In this document: piece by piece, positions 31,116 through 38,973 of the stretch
How the letters are laid out: each line of letters begins with the position of its first letter
Numbering within the stretch: the first letter of the stretch is position 1
From: Micromonospora matsumotoense
Lineage (GTDB): Bacteria > Actinomycetota > Actinomycetes > Mycobacteriales > Micromonosporaceae
Assembly (NCBI RefSeq): GCF_900091525.1
Contig: NZ_FMCU01000010.1
Coordinates: forward strand, 186,001-250,000
Length of the DNA: 64,000 bases
Reading direction: 5' to 3'
Notes under the pieces: generated by a model
Seen by the model: only the letters and a program-made list of their open reading frames with translations
What the model was told of the DNA's origin: nothing
The model's database searches: none
Translations under genes and position numbers: made by a program

Positions 31116-32711
31116 TTAGAGGAGGGTGGGGATGGCGGTGCTGATGGGGGCGGCCAGCACGGTCGGTCTGTCGGCACGCAACGCCTCGGCCAGCGCGTCG
31201 GCCAGGTCGGGCAGGGTGTCGATGACCCGGGTGGCGCAGCCGTAGCCGTGGGCGACGGCGGTGAGGTCCAGGCCCGGCAGGTCCAGGCCGGGTACGCCGG
31301 GGGTGGACTTCAGCTCGGCGAACGCCTTGAGGATGGCGTACTGCTGGTTCACCGGGACCAGCACGACCACCGGCAGCCGCAGCCGCGCGGCGGTCCACAG
31401 TGCCTGCACCGAGTAGTGGAAGGAGCCGTCCCCGATCACCGCGACCACCGGCCGGCCCCGCCCGGTGTCCCGTTCGGCGAGGGCGATGCCGACGGCGGCC
31501 GGCAGCCCGTAGCCGAGCCCGCCGCTGGCCATGGTGAAGTACGACGCCGGGCGGGTCACCGGGAGCCGGCGACGCAGCGCCGCCAGGTTGGACGGCGATT
31601 CCTGCACCAGCACCCCGTCGGTGGGCCAGCAGGCGGCCAGGGCGGCGAAGAGCGCGTCCGCGTCGGGCGGGTCACCGGGCTCCGGGGGCGGCGGTGTCGG
31701 GCGGGGCGCGGGCGGGGGCCGGTCGGCCGCCGGCAGCAGGTCCAGCAGCGCGGCCAGGGTCAGCCCGGCGTCACCGAGCAGGCTGTCGCCCACCGGGGCG
31801 CGGGCCGCCTCGTCCGCGTCGTCGGTGACGTGCAGCAGCCGTGCCCCGGGTGGCAGGTGGTCGCCGGGCACGTGGGGGTAGTAGCGGAACACCGGCGCGC
31901 CGACCACCAGCACCACGTCGTGCCCGGTGAGCTTCTCGGCCAGCGGGGCGATCGCGTACGGCAGCACCCCCCGGTAGTGCGGGTGGTGCTCCGGGAAGGC
32001 GGCCCGCTCCGGTGCCGGCGCGGACCAGACCGGTGCGGCGAGCCGCTCCGCCACCGCGGCCGCCAGCGGCCAGGCCGTGGCCCGGTCCACCGCCGCGCCG
32101 AGCACCAGCACCGGGTTCCGGCTGGCGGTCAGCAACGCGGCGAACTCCCGCAGCCGACGGGGGTCGGGGGCGAACCGGGTGGACACCGTCCGCACCTGCG
32201 GCGGTGGGTCCGCCGGTTGCTGCCAGTCGTCCAGCGGCAGGGAGAGATAGACCGGCCCGCTCGGTGGTTGCGCCGCCGTGGCGTACGCCCGCATGAACGC
32301 CGCCGGTACGTCCTGAGCCCGCGCCGGCTCGTGGCTCCACTTCACGTACGGCTGGGGCAGCTCCGTCGGTTGGCGGCTGGCCAGCCGGGGCTCCATCAGC
32401 AGCATCTCCCGGCTCTGCTGCCCGGCGGAGACGATCAGCGGGGTCCGGTTGTGCCAGGCGGTGACGAGGTTGCCCATGCCGTTGCCGGTGCCCGGGGCGG
32501 TGTGCAGGTTGACGTGCGCCGGTCGGCCGGTGGCCTGGGCGTACCCGTCGGCCATCGCCACCGCCGACGCCTCGTGCAGGGCGTGCACGTAGTGGAAGTC
32601 GGCCGGGAAGTCCTGGAGGAACGGCTCCTCGGTCGAACCGGGGTTGCCGAAGATCGTCGTCAGGCCGAGGGCGCGGAGCAGGTCGTAGGTGGTCTCCCGG
32701 ACGGTCGCCAT
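31116..32711 (-). CDS. thiamine-diphosphate enzyme, benzoylformate decarboxylase-like
   Basis: A 531-residue ThDP-dependent 2-oxoacid decarboxylase. Ser26 (FGNPGST), Glu47 (ALHEAS) and His70 (VNLHTAPG) fall at the same numbers as the catalytic Ser26, Glu47 and His70 of Pseudomonas MdlC. The ThDP/Mg motif GDGSFHYSVQALWTA...NQQY is in the C-terminal domain. In the segment GAPVFRYYPHVPG a Tyr occupies the place of MdlC His281, which may change activity or specificity. It probably decarboxylates benzoylformate or a related aryl/branched oxoacid. It stands alone, with no mandelate-pathway neighbours. Confidence 0.85.
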   Translation of the reverse strand: MATVRETTYDLLRALGLTTIFGNPGSTEEPFLQDFPADFHYVHALHEASAVAMADGYAQATGRPAHVNLHTAPGTGNGMGNLVTAWHNRTPLIVSAGQQSREMLLMEPRLASRQPTELPQPYVKWSHEPARAQDVPAAFMRAYATAAQPPSGPVYLSLPLDDWQQPADPPPQVRTVSTRFAPDPRRLREFAALLTASRNPVLVLGAAVDRATAWPLAAAVAERLAAPVWSAPAPERAAFPEHHPHYRGVLPYAIAPLAEKLTGHDVVLVVGAPVFRYYPHVPGDHLPPGARLLHVTDDADEAARAPVGDSLLGDAGLTLAALLDLLPAADRPPPAPRPTPPPPEPGDPPDADALFAALAACWPTDGVLVQESPSNLAALRRRLPVTRPASYFTMASGGLGYGLPAAVGIALAERDTGRGRPVVAVIGDGSFHYSVQALWTAARLRLPVVVLVPVNQQYAILKAFAELKSTPGVPGLDLPGLDLTAVAHGYGCATRVIDTLPDLADALAEALRADRPTVLAAPISTAIPTLL

Positions 32712-32983
32712 CGCCCCCGCCTCCGTGTCCCCGGCCCGTGCCGCTGCCCGCCGGGACCCGGTGATCCGGCCCCTGACCTGCCGAATCTATCGGGCAGGAG
32801 GGGACGGTTCGGTCACTTTGCCGCCGATCTCCTCCAGGGCCGTGCCCGGCGGTAGCGGTGCGGCCACTGTGACCGGTGGGAGCGGGGGTGGCGCTGCCCG
32901 GTGCCGTGGCGATGGGATGGGGGCAGTGGCGGTGGGTCGACGGCGGTGGTGCGGTCGCGGTGCGCTGGGTGGTGCGGGCCGGC

Positions 32984-33787
32984 TCAGGGGAGCGGGAACG
33001 GGGTCCTGATGCCGTCCAGCGCGTGCCCACAGGGGCAGTCGCGGTCGGCGGGCAGGGCGGCCACCGCGTCCAGCAGTACGCCGCGCAGCCGGTCGGTGTT
33101 CTCCCCGAAGACCCGGAAGACCTCCTCCTGGGTGACCGAGTCACCCGCCTCCACCCCGGCGTCCAGGTCGGTGACCAGGGCGATGGAGGTGTAGCAGAGG
33201 GCCAGTTCGCGGGCGAGCACAGCCTCCGGGTGGCCGGTCATGTTTACCACCGTGCCGCCCATCGAGGCGTACCAGCGAGATTCCGCACGGGTGGAGAAGC
33301 GGGGGCCCTCGACCACCACCACCGTGCCGCCGTCGACCGCCGGCACGTCCCGCCCGGCCGCCGCGCCGAGCAGCGTACGCCGCCCCACCGGGCAGTACGG
33401 GTCACCGAACGCGACGTGCACCGCGCCCTGGTCGTAGTAGGTCTGCACCCGGCCACTGGTGCGGTCGATCAGCTGGTCAGGCACCACGAACGTGCCGGGA
33501 CCCAGCTCGGGGCGGAGCCCGCCGACGGCACACGGGGCGAGCACCTGGCGGACCCCCAGGGACCGCAGCGCCCACAGGTTCGCCCGGTACGGGATCAGGT
33601 GCGGCGGGTGGCGGTGATCACGCCCGTGCCGGGGCAGGAACGCCACCGGCCGACCGCCCACCGAGGCGATCGTGAGCACGTCCGAAGGGTCGCCGTACGG
33701 GGTCTCCACCTGGTGTTCTGTCGCGTCGTCGAGCAGCGCGTACAGCCCCGAACCGCCGATCACCGCGATGTCCGCCGTCGGACCCAT
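32984..33787 (-). CDS. mtnP: S-methyl-5'-thioadenosine/thioinosine phosphorylase family protein
   Basis: A 267-residue purine nucleoside phosphorylase of the MTAP type. Visible are IGGSGLYALLDD, the phosphate/substrate segment RHGRDHRHPPHLIPYRANLW, VEGPRFSTRAESRWY and GGTVVNMTGHPEAVLARE. It cleaves methylthioadenosine, methylthioinosine or a similar nucleoside with phosphate in methionine salvage; substrate choice cannot be settled by eye. The start ATG at 33787 is clear. It is divergent from the yqgE-like gene. Confidence 0.9.
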   Translation of the reverse strand: MGPTADIAVIGGSGLYALLDDATEHQVETPYGDPSDVLTIASVGGRPVAFLPRHGRDHRHPPHLIPYRANLWALRSLGVRQVLAPCAVGGLRPELGPGTFVVPDQLIDRTSGRVQTYYDQGAVHVAFGDPYCPVGRRTLLGAAAGRDVPAVDGGTVVVVEGPRFSTRAESRWYASMGGTVVNMTGHPEAVLARELALCYTSIALVTDLDAGVEAGDSVTQEEVFRVFGENTDRLRGVLLDAVAALPADRDCPCGHALDGIRTPFPLP

Positions 33788-33928
33788 GGACCCTCCCTCG
33801 ACCGCCCTCGATCACCTGTCGGTCAGACCTTAGCCACCGCACCGGGTGCAGGCTATGGTGCCAGACATGGCGGTGACAGCACGGTTGGTCGGTGGTGCCC
33901 GGTTGTCGGACCCGGTGCGCGGCTGACG

Positions 33929-34528
33929 ATGTCCGAGACGCAGGGGGAGGGACCGGCGATCAGCGGTCGTGCCGTGGAGTCGATGACCGGGCGGCTGCTG
34001 GTCGCGACACCGGCGCTCAAGGACCCGAATTTCGATCGTACGGTGGTGCTGCTGGTCGCCCACGAGGCCAACGGGGCGCTCGGGGTGGTGCTCAACCGGG
34101 CCACCGAGGTCGCCGTCGCGGACGTCCTCGGTGAGTGGAGCGGCCTCGCCCGCCATCCGGCGGTGCTCTTCGAGGGCGGCCCGGTGCAGCCGGAGTCGGC
34201 GATCTGCCTGGCCCGGATGCGCCACCCGATGCGCCGGCTGAAGGGTTTCCAGCCGATCTCCGGCGCGGTCGGCACCGTCGACCTGTCGGCAGACCCGGAG
34301 CGGATGCGGGACAGCATCGGCGGCATCCGGGTCTTCGCCGGCTACTCCGGCTGGGGCTCCGGGCAGTTGGAGCAGGAGATCGAGGACGGGTCCTGGTTCG
34401 TGCTCGACGCGCTGCCCGGAGACGCGTTCGTCGACCGTCCGGACGACCTCTGGCCGATGGTGCTGCGCCGGCAGGGCGGCATGATGGCCGCGGTCGCGCA
34501 CTTCCCGCCGGACGTGGCGTTGAACTGA
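33929..34528 (+). CDS. YqgE/AlgH family protein (UPF0301)
   Basis: A 199-residue protein of the YqgE/AlgH family: TGRLLVATPALKDPNFDRTV, NGALGVVLNR, VLFEGGPVQPES, RVFAGYSGWGSGQLEQEI and the C-terminal WPMVLRRQ. The function is unknown; in some bacteria it affects alginate or envelope regulation. ATG at 33929 was chosen; a later in-frame ATG before TGRLL is possible. The long frame open far upstream overlaps the mtnP gene in antisense and is not coding. Confidence 0.9.
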   Translation: MSETQGEGPAISGRAVESMTGRLLVATPALKDPNFDRTVVLLVAHEANGALGVVLNRATEVAVADVLGEWSGLARHPAVLFEGGPVQPESAICLARMRHPMRRLKGFQPISGAVGTVDLSADPERMRDSIGGIRVFAGYSGWGSGQLEQEIEDGSWFVLDALPGDAFVDRPDDLWPMVLRRQGGMMAAVAHFPPDVALN

Positions 34529-34572
34529 TTCCCCGGGCCCTCCCGGAGCCGGTCCGGGGGTACCCCCGTGAG

Positions 34573-34601
34573 ATGACCATGACGGGCGTCGTGTGTATAG
34601 T
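34573..34601 (+). promoter_or_regulatory. putative tRNA-Ala promoter
   Basis: ATGACC and TATAGT are separated by 17 bp, ending 35 bp before the tRNA 5' end. It is close to the major-sigma consensus and well placed. Confidence 0.65.
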
Positions 34602-34636
34602 TCTCTCCGTGCCCGGGCGACCGGGACACACCGCAA

Positions 34637-34709
34637 GGGGCCGTGGCGCAGCTGGTAGCGCACCACACTGGCAGTGTGGGGGTCAGGGGTTCGAGTCCCC
34701 TCGGCTCCA
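34637..34709 (+). tRNA. tRNA-Ala (anticodon GGC)
   Basis: A 73-nt cloverleaf. The acceptor arm GGGGCCG/CGGCTCC contains the G3:U70 wobble that identifies alanine tRNAs. The anticodon loop is CTGGCAG, the T-arm AGGGGTTCGAGTCCCCT, the discriminator A; CCA is not encoded. Its 3' half is repeated exactly at 51478-51520 and imperfectly at 54111-54153, marking it as an integration target that remains intact. Confidence 0.97.
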
Positions 34710-34727
34710 CTTGCGTTTTTGCAGGTC

Positions 34728-34759
34728 AAGCGGCATTTCTCATTGAGAGATGCCGCTTT
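34728..34759. terminator. hairpin after tRNA-Ala
   Basis: 14-nt arms (AAGCGGCATTTCTC and GAGAGATGCCGCTT, one G-U mismatch position) with an ATT loop are followed by TTTTCTTGATTTTTT, an unusually classical U-rich intrinsic terminator for this genome. Confidence 0.85.
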
Positions 34760-34920
34760 TCTTGATTTTTTGGTCACAGATTCGGTCACAGTTGCGCCCC
34801 ACACTCCCACCCGGGCGACAAGATCGGCAACCGGGTCCGGACCGCGCACTACCTGGTGTTTTATGTGGCTGGTGGTGCCAAAAAGCTTGCAGAGGTGAGA
34901 ATGTGGGGCGCGGTCACGCC

Positions 34921-35677
34921 GTGAAGGTACTCGCTGAGTTGCCCGCCGTGCGCAGCATCGAGTTCGCCGTCCACGCCGGTCAGTTCGTGTCGGTGGCGGG
35001 CCCTTCCGGCTGTGGCAAGACCACCCTCATGTGTGCATCGCCGGGCTCCTGCCTATATCCGGCGGCCAGGTGATGTTCCGTGGGGAGAGCATGTCCGGCC
35101 CCCGCGACGGGTGGCGGTCGTCTTCCAGGACTACAGCCGGTCGCTGTTCCCCTGGTTGACAGTCGAGAAGAACGTCGCCCTTCCCCTGCGGGACCGGGGT
35201 CTGCCCCGTGCCGAGATCCGGCACCGGGTGCAGGAGTCGCTGGAGATGGTGGGCCTGGCCCACGCGGCCGGGTTGCATCCGTGGCAGCTCTCCGGTGGGA
35301 TGCAGCAGCGGGTGGCCATCGCACGGGGTCTCGCCGTACGGCCGGAAGTGCTGATCATGGACGAACCGTTCGTCTCGGTGGACGCCCAGACCCGGGCCAG
35401 CCTGGAGGATCTGTTGCTCAAGGTCTGGGCGGAGACGGGTACGACGGTGTTGTTCGTGACCCACGACATCGATGAGGCGGTGTATCTCTCCGACCGGGTG
35501 GTCGTGCTGTCGCAGGGCCCCTCAGTCGTCGTGGCGGACCTGCCGGTCACCCTCGACCGACCCCGCGACCAGATCGCGACCAAGCAGACCCCGCTCTTCG
35601 GCGAACTCCGCGAGTACGTCTACTCCCTGGTCATGGCCTCGCAGCGGCGGACCTCCCTGTCGGGGGAGCCGAGCTGA
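34921..35677 (+). pseudogene. frameshifted ABC transporter ATPase (SsuB/TauB-like)
   Basis: This is a nitrate/sulfonate/taurine-type ABC ATPase spread over three frames. Walker A (GPSGCGKTTL) is in the frame from 34921. The next ~20 residues (IAGLLPISGGQVMFRGES) need a shift at about 35032, where TG seems duplicated. The rest (VVFQDYSRSLFPWLTV, signature LSGGMQQRVAIARGL, Walker B VLIMDEPFVSVD, FVTHDIDEAV) needs a second shift near 35103, where a G seems lost. The N-terminus is also short. No permease or binding-protein gene is near. It is probably non-functional debris just inside the island. Confidence 0.85.
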
Positions 35678-35709
35678 CCGGGTGATCGGGCCGCGCCGAC
35701 GCGGCTTAA

Positions 35710-35745
35710 GGCGGGACGGGCCCCTCGGGGGATGCCCGTCCCGCC
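35710..35745. terminator. hairpin downstream of the ABC pseudogene
   Basis: Perfect 12-bp arms (GGCGGGACGGGC and its complement) with a 12-nt loop are followed by CTTCTGT, between convergent genes. Confidence 0.8.
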
Positions 35746-35804
35746 CTTCTGTAGTGCTCTGCTGATCAGGATGCGCCAGGACTCGCCATGCGAGAACGAC
35801 CGGC

Positions 35805-38147
35805 TCAGGCCAGGGGCGCTGGGGCTGAGCTGAGGACGAATTGCTCGTCTGACGATTCCCCGACGCGCTGAGGCGACAGCTGACGGCTGTAGACCTTGAT
35901 CAGATCGTCGGCGTTCCGGAAGATGATGATGTAGGACGTTCCTTCGGGTCCGGTCACCAGTGTCATGGTCGGATCGGTCGCTGCGTTCTCGGCTCTATCG
36001 GGGTCAGGGTTCAACTGCTGCCACTGCCCCCAGATCGACGATCCCGGCGCCGTTTCGAAGATGTGTTGCAGGGTGTTGTCAGCTCCGCGAACGGCGATGG
36101 CGGTGCGGCCGGAAGGGGGGTCCAGAATGGTGTCGGGTGATCCGATGGCGGTGAGGCTTCCCACCTGCTCCCAGTTCGTAGGCCAGGTGCCGTCCAGGTT
36201 CTGGAACTTGGTCGAGATATGACCGCTGCTATTGCGGATCACAATGCGCAGGCGATGCGCGGTCGAAAGCAACGCTGCGGGTGCTCCCTCTGCGGTGCCC
36301 CCCAGATCGGTCCATCCCGACAACGAACCATCGGCGAAATAGGTAGCCGTCTTCGCCGCGCCGGTGGCGTTGACCGCTACCAGCCGGGCATCCTCGCCGT
36401 CCTTGACTACGGATACCGTGCCGGTAAGGCCGGCTTCACCGAGGCTCTTCCACAGGGGAGCTGCTCCTTCCTGGCGGTAGTGCCACAGGCGTCCGTCGAC
36501 GTCCACAGCGAAGAGTACATTCGTTCCACCTCCCACGGTCAGGCCGCTTGGCGGACCAGCCATCGAACCACCGAGGTTCCGCGCACTCTCCCAAGTAGGC
36601 AATCCACTGTCGATCCGGATGCTCTTCCAGATGCTGCCGTCGATGCTCTGCACCGCTGCCTGAATCTTCTTGTCGGAGAGTTCGCTCAGCGTGGGTCGGC
36701 CTCTGAAAGCCTCGCTGCTCTCCGGGGTGTCCCACGTGATGTCGGCAGGCGTCTCAGGGGAGGCCGTACCGCGACGCATTCGCCCTAGATTATCGCTGTA
36801 CGCGTAGTAGAGCATCCCGAGAGTGGTGCCGTTGGGTGACTGCTGAAGGGCTGACGTCCGGGTGAATGGTGTCATCGGCAGGATTGGCATTGGGTCGGCG
36901 AACCAGCCCTGCAGGTCGACAAGAATGTGCAGCGTCCCTGAACTGTTGTTCTTGACTCTGATCTTACCTTCGGTGCCGAGCTTGCTGACGGCGAAGCTCG
37001 ACCGGGCGAGTTGACCGGTAGTGAAGTTGGTCGTTGACGCCGCACTCGTAGTTCCATCGACCGGCCATACCGTCAAGAAACCGCTGCTTGCAGGGCTCAC
37101 AGCAGTCAAGTTCAGGGCTGCTGCGGCGATCTCCCTCGTTGGCAAGCCGAACGCGCCACCGACGGCCACGTCCACCGTGCCGTTTGCTGGCACCGGCAGA
37201 CCACCACCGACCGTCCGGGTATCCAGCAATCGGCTCGCTGCGACCGTACGTAACCCTGCGCCCGTCGCCGGTGTGGCAGTGAAGTATGCCTGTACGGTAA
37301 CGACAGCGTGTACCGTCCCACTGCCCTTGTTTGCCAGCACAACTTTTCCATTGGCGGGCAACTTCACGATCATTCCCATTGACGTGGTGCCCGCCGGATA
37401 GTCGATCGCGTTGGCCGCTGCGGCGTCGTTCTCGGGTGCCACCGAAAGCCAACCAAGTGCTGCGGCACCAGTCACGATCACATCGATGACTGCCGCCGAA
37501 GCACCGGCAGGAACGACGCTCCCAGTCAATGTCACGGTCCGGCTGCTGTTACCCGCGATCGTGCCGGTGGTCGTTCCGAGGCCATTGCGGGTATCTATCA
37601 ACTTGGTGTGCGGCAGGGAAACCAGGCCCCCACCCGTAGTACCCGTACTGCTTGTGAAGTAGCCTTGGACGTCGAGCTTGATATGGGTATTTCCTGAATG
37701 GTTGTAGACCACGACCTTGCCGTTGGCGCCGACGGTGACCACAATCGCGGAATTCGACAGCACCTGACCTGCAGAAGCATTGATCGTGGAAGCGGTCGGC
37801 CGGTCGGATCCATCCGGGTAAACCGTCAGGTAGGTGTTCGCCGTTGGATTGATGGCCGTGACGTCTACCAGCAATGCGCGGACGCCGTTAGCAGGGATGC
37901 CGCCGACTCCGAGTGCGGTCACCTCCGTCTCGGAACCAGCTGCTCGCGTACCGGCCGTGCCACCCACGCCCGTGCGGGTATCCAAAAGTACGCCGTTTGC
38001 CGCTACGAAATCACCGCCCTTGCCCGCTGCGTCCGCCAATGCCGGGGGTGGCCCTTGAATTATGGCGGCGGCAATGATCAAGATCGGAGCTAATAGGTAG
38101 CATAGCAGCAATCGAGCTTTGGTGCTTAGTGTCCCTGAATCAGTCAT
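35805..38147 (-). CDS. secreted protein with three LDTR-type beta repeats and a C-terminal propeller-like domain
   Basis: A 780-residue exported protein. The signal peptide (about 1-40) has a long hydrophobic core (LLLCYLLAPILIIAAAII) ending ALADA. Three ~125-residue repeats follow, each opening with a L(L/I)DTR motif (near residues 54, 182, 309) and closing with a (L/V)x(V/L)Q(G/A)(Y/W)F motif (near 157, 289, 414). Residues ~419-780 have repeated W-containing blades (IWKSIRI, RLWHYRQE, GWTDLGG, IWGQWQQL), like PLL-type lectin propellers. ATG at 38147 is preferred because GAGG precedes it. Carbohydrate or surface binding is inferred. It diverges from the Rhs gene within the island. Confidence 0.7.
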   Translation of the reverse strand: MTDSGTLSTKARLLLCYLLAPILIIAAAIIQGPPPALADAAGKGGDFVAANGVLLDTRTGVGGTAGTRAAGSETEVTALGVGGIPANGVRALLVDVTAINPTANTYLTVYPDGSDRPTASTINASAGQVLSNSAIVVTVGANGKVVVYNHSGNTHIKLDVQGYFTSSTGTTGGGLVSLPHTKLIDTRNGLGTTTGTIAGNSSRTVTLTGSVVPAGASAAVIDVIVTGAAALGWLSVAPENDAAAANAIDYPAGTTSMGMIVKLPANGKVVLANKGSGTVHAVVTVQAYFTATPATGAGLRTVAASRLLDTRTVGGGLPVPANGTVDVAVGGAFGLPTREIAAAALNLTAVSPASSGFLTVWPVDGTTSAASTTNFTTGQLARSSFAVSKLGTEGKIRVKNNSSGTLHILVDLQGWFADPMPILPMTPFTRTSALQQSPNGTTLGMLYYAYSDNLGRMRRGTASPETPADITWDTPESSEAFRGRPTLSELSDKKIQAAVQSIDGSIWKSIRIDSGLPTWESARNLGGSMAGPPSGLTVGGGTNVLFAVDVDGRLWHYRQEGAAPLWKSLGEAGLTGTVSVVKDGEDARLVAVNATGAAKTATYFADGSLSGWTDLGGTAEGAPAALLSTAHRLRIVIRNSSGHISTKFQNLDGTWPTNWEQVGSLTAIGSPDTILDPPSGRTAIAVRGADNTLQHIFETAPGSSIWGQWQQLNPDPDRAENAATDPTMTLVTGPEGTSYIIIFRNADDLIKVYSRQLSPQRVGESSDEQFVLSSAPAPLA

Positions 38148-38973
38148 TCCATCCTCGCATGTGGGCATTGCGGATGCCGGGTGGCATTGATGAGAATTCC
38201 CAAGTAGGTAAAATTGCAGGAGGTTGTTCTGCTTGTGTCGGGTCCGATCCGCAGGCCGTCTGTTGATGGTTTTCCACTGGGACGTCGATGTACTGACCAC
38301 TGATACCGCCATACTTGCTCTGGCGGTTGTCAGTTGCCGAATCCGACGGTAGGAATCTGATTGGCCCGATATCTCGAAGGGGCGGGCACCCTATTCAGTC
38401 CTGTTGCCTGCGCGCGTGGGATCTTGCGCACCATCGAGCGGACGACTCCAGACAGCAATCCATAACAGCCCCCATGCTAGCTCCGAAAGATCACGGGGAA
38501 CTTACAGATACCGGGGTGTGACTGGGAAGCGTCGTTACAAGTTGATGCCACAAAACAGGGCATAGGCGTTCCGAATGTCACCGAGTGATTACTCACAGTT
38601 ACTCGGGTGGTCACGTCGGCACTTTCGCGCTGCTTTCAGCGATGGCTTAGTTGCTCACAGTGATCTACCATGGCGTTCTGTGCAGTTTTGCCATGCTTTA
38701 TGGCATCAACTTGTAACGACACTTCCCAGTCGCACCCCGGGATCTGTAAGTTCCCCGTGATCTCTCAGATCGATCACGGGGGCTGTTGTGGATTGCTGGC
38801 TGAGGTCTCGGGTCCGTTGGCGCGCCGAATCGGCCGGCAGCGGCACCCTGCCTGTCCGGGTTCATGCTGGGACCTCTTCAGGTGCTGTCCGAACGGAAGC
38901 GCGGCAGGGTCGCTGGTCGAACCCTCGGTTCCGGCATTCATCCTCTGCTTGTCGTCCGCCTAAATGATTGGCG
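38148..38973. other. 826-bp divergent intergenic region holding a MITE-like inverted repeat
   Basis: The DNA has clearly lower GC than its surroundings. It separates the secreted repeat protein from the Rhs gene. The centre is occupied by the inverted-repeat element at 38453-38798; the remainder shows no convincing ORF or RNA. Confidence 0.7.
38453..38798. mobile_element. MITE-like element with ~105-nt inverted arms
   Basis: The left arm (about 38453-38553) and right arm (about 38689-38798) are complementary at roughly 85-90% by eye, starting with CAGCAATCC / GGATTGCTG and including GATCACGGGGAACTTACAGA and GTTACAAGTTGATGCC. The ~135-bp centre has no coding capacity. This fits a non-autonomous transposable element or a deleted IS; the parent family is not identified. 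Confidence 0.75.

Noticed and set aside
32876-33928. N-terminal 350-residue extension of the yqgE-like frame
   Set aside because: It runs antisense through the mtnP gene and has Arg/Pro/Gly-rich shadow composition; the family begins near 33929.
33830-34849. Long minus-strand frame containing EGTRTPDPHTASVVRYQLRH
   Set aside because: That peptide is the antisense translation of the tRNA-Ala gene and is a well-known annotation artefact; the rest is antisense to the yqgE-like gene.
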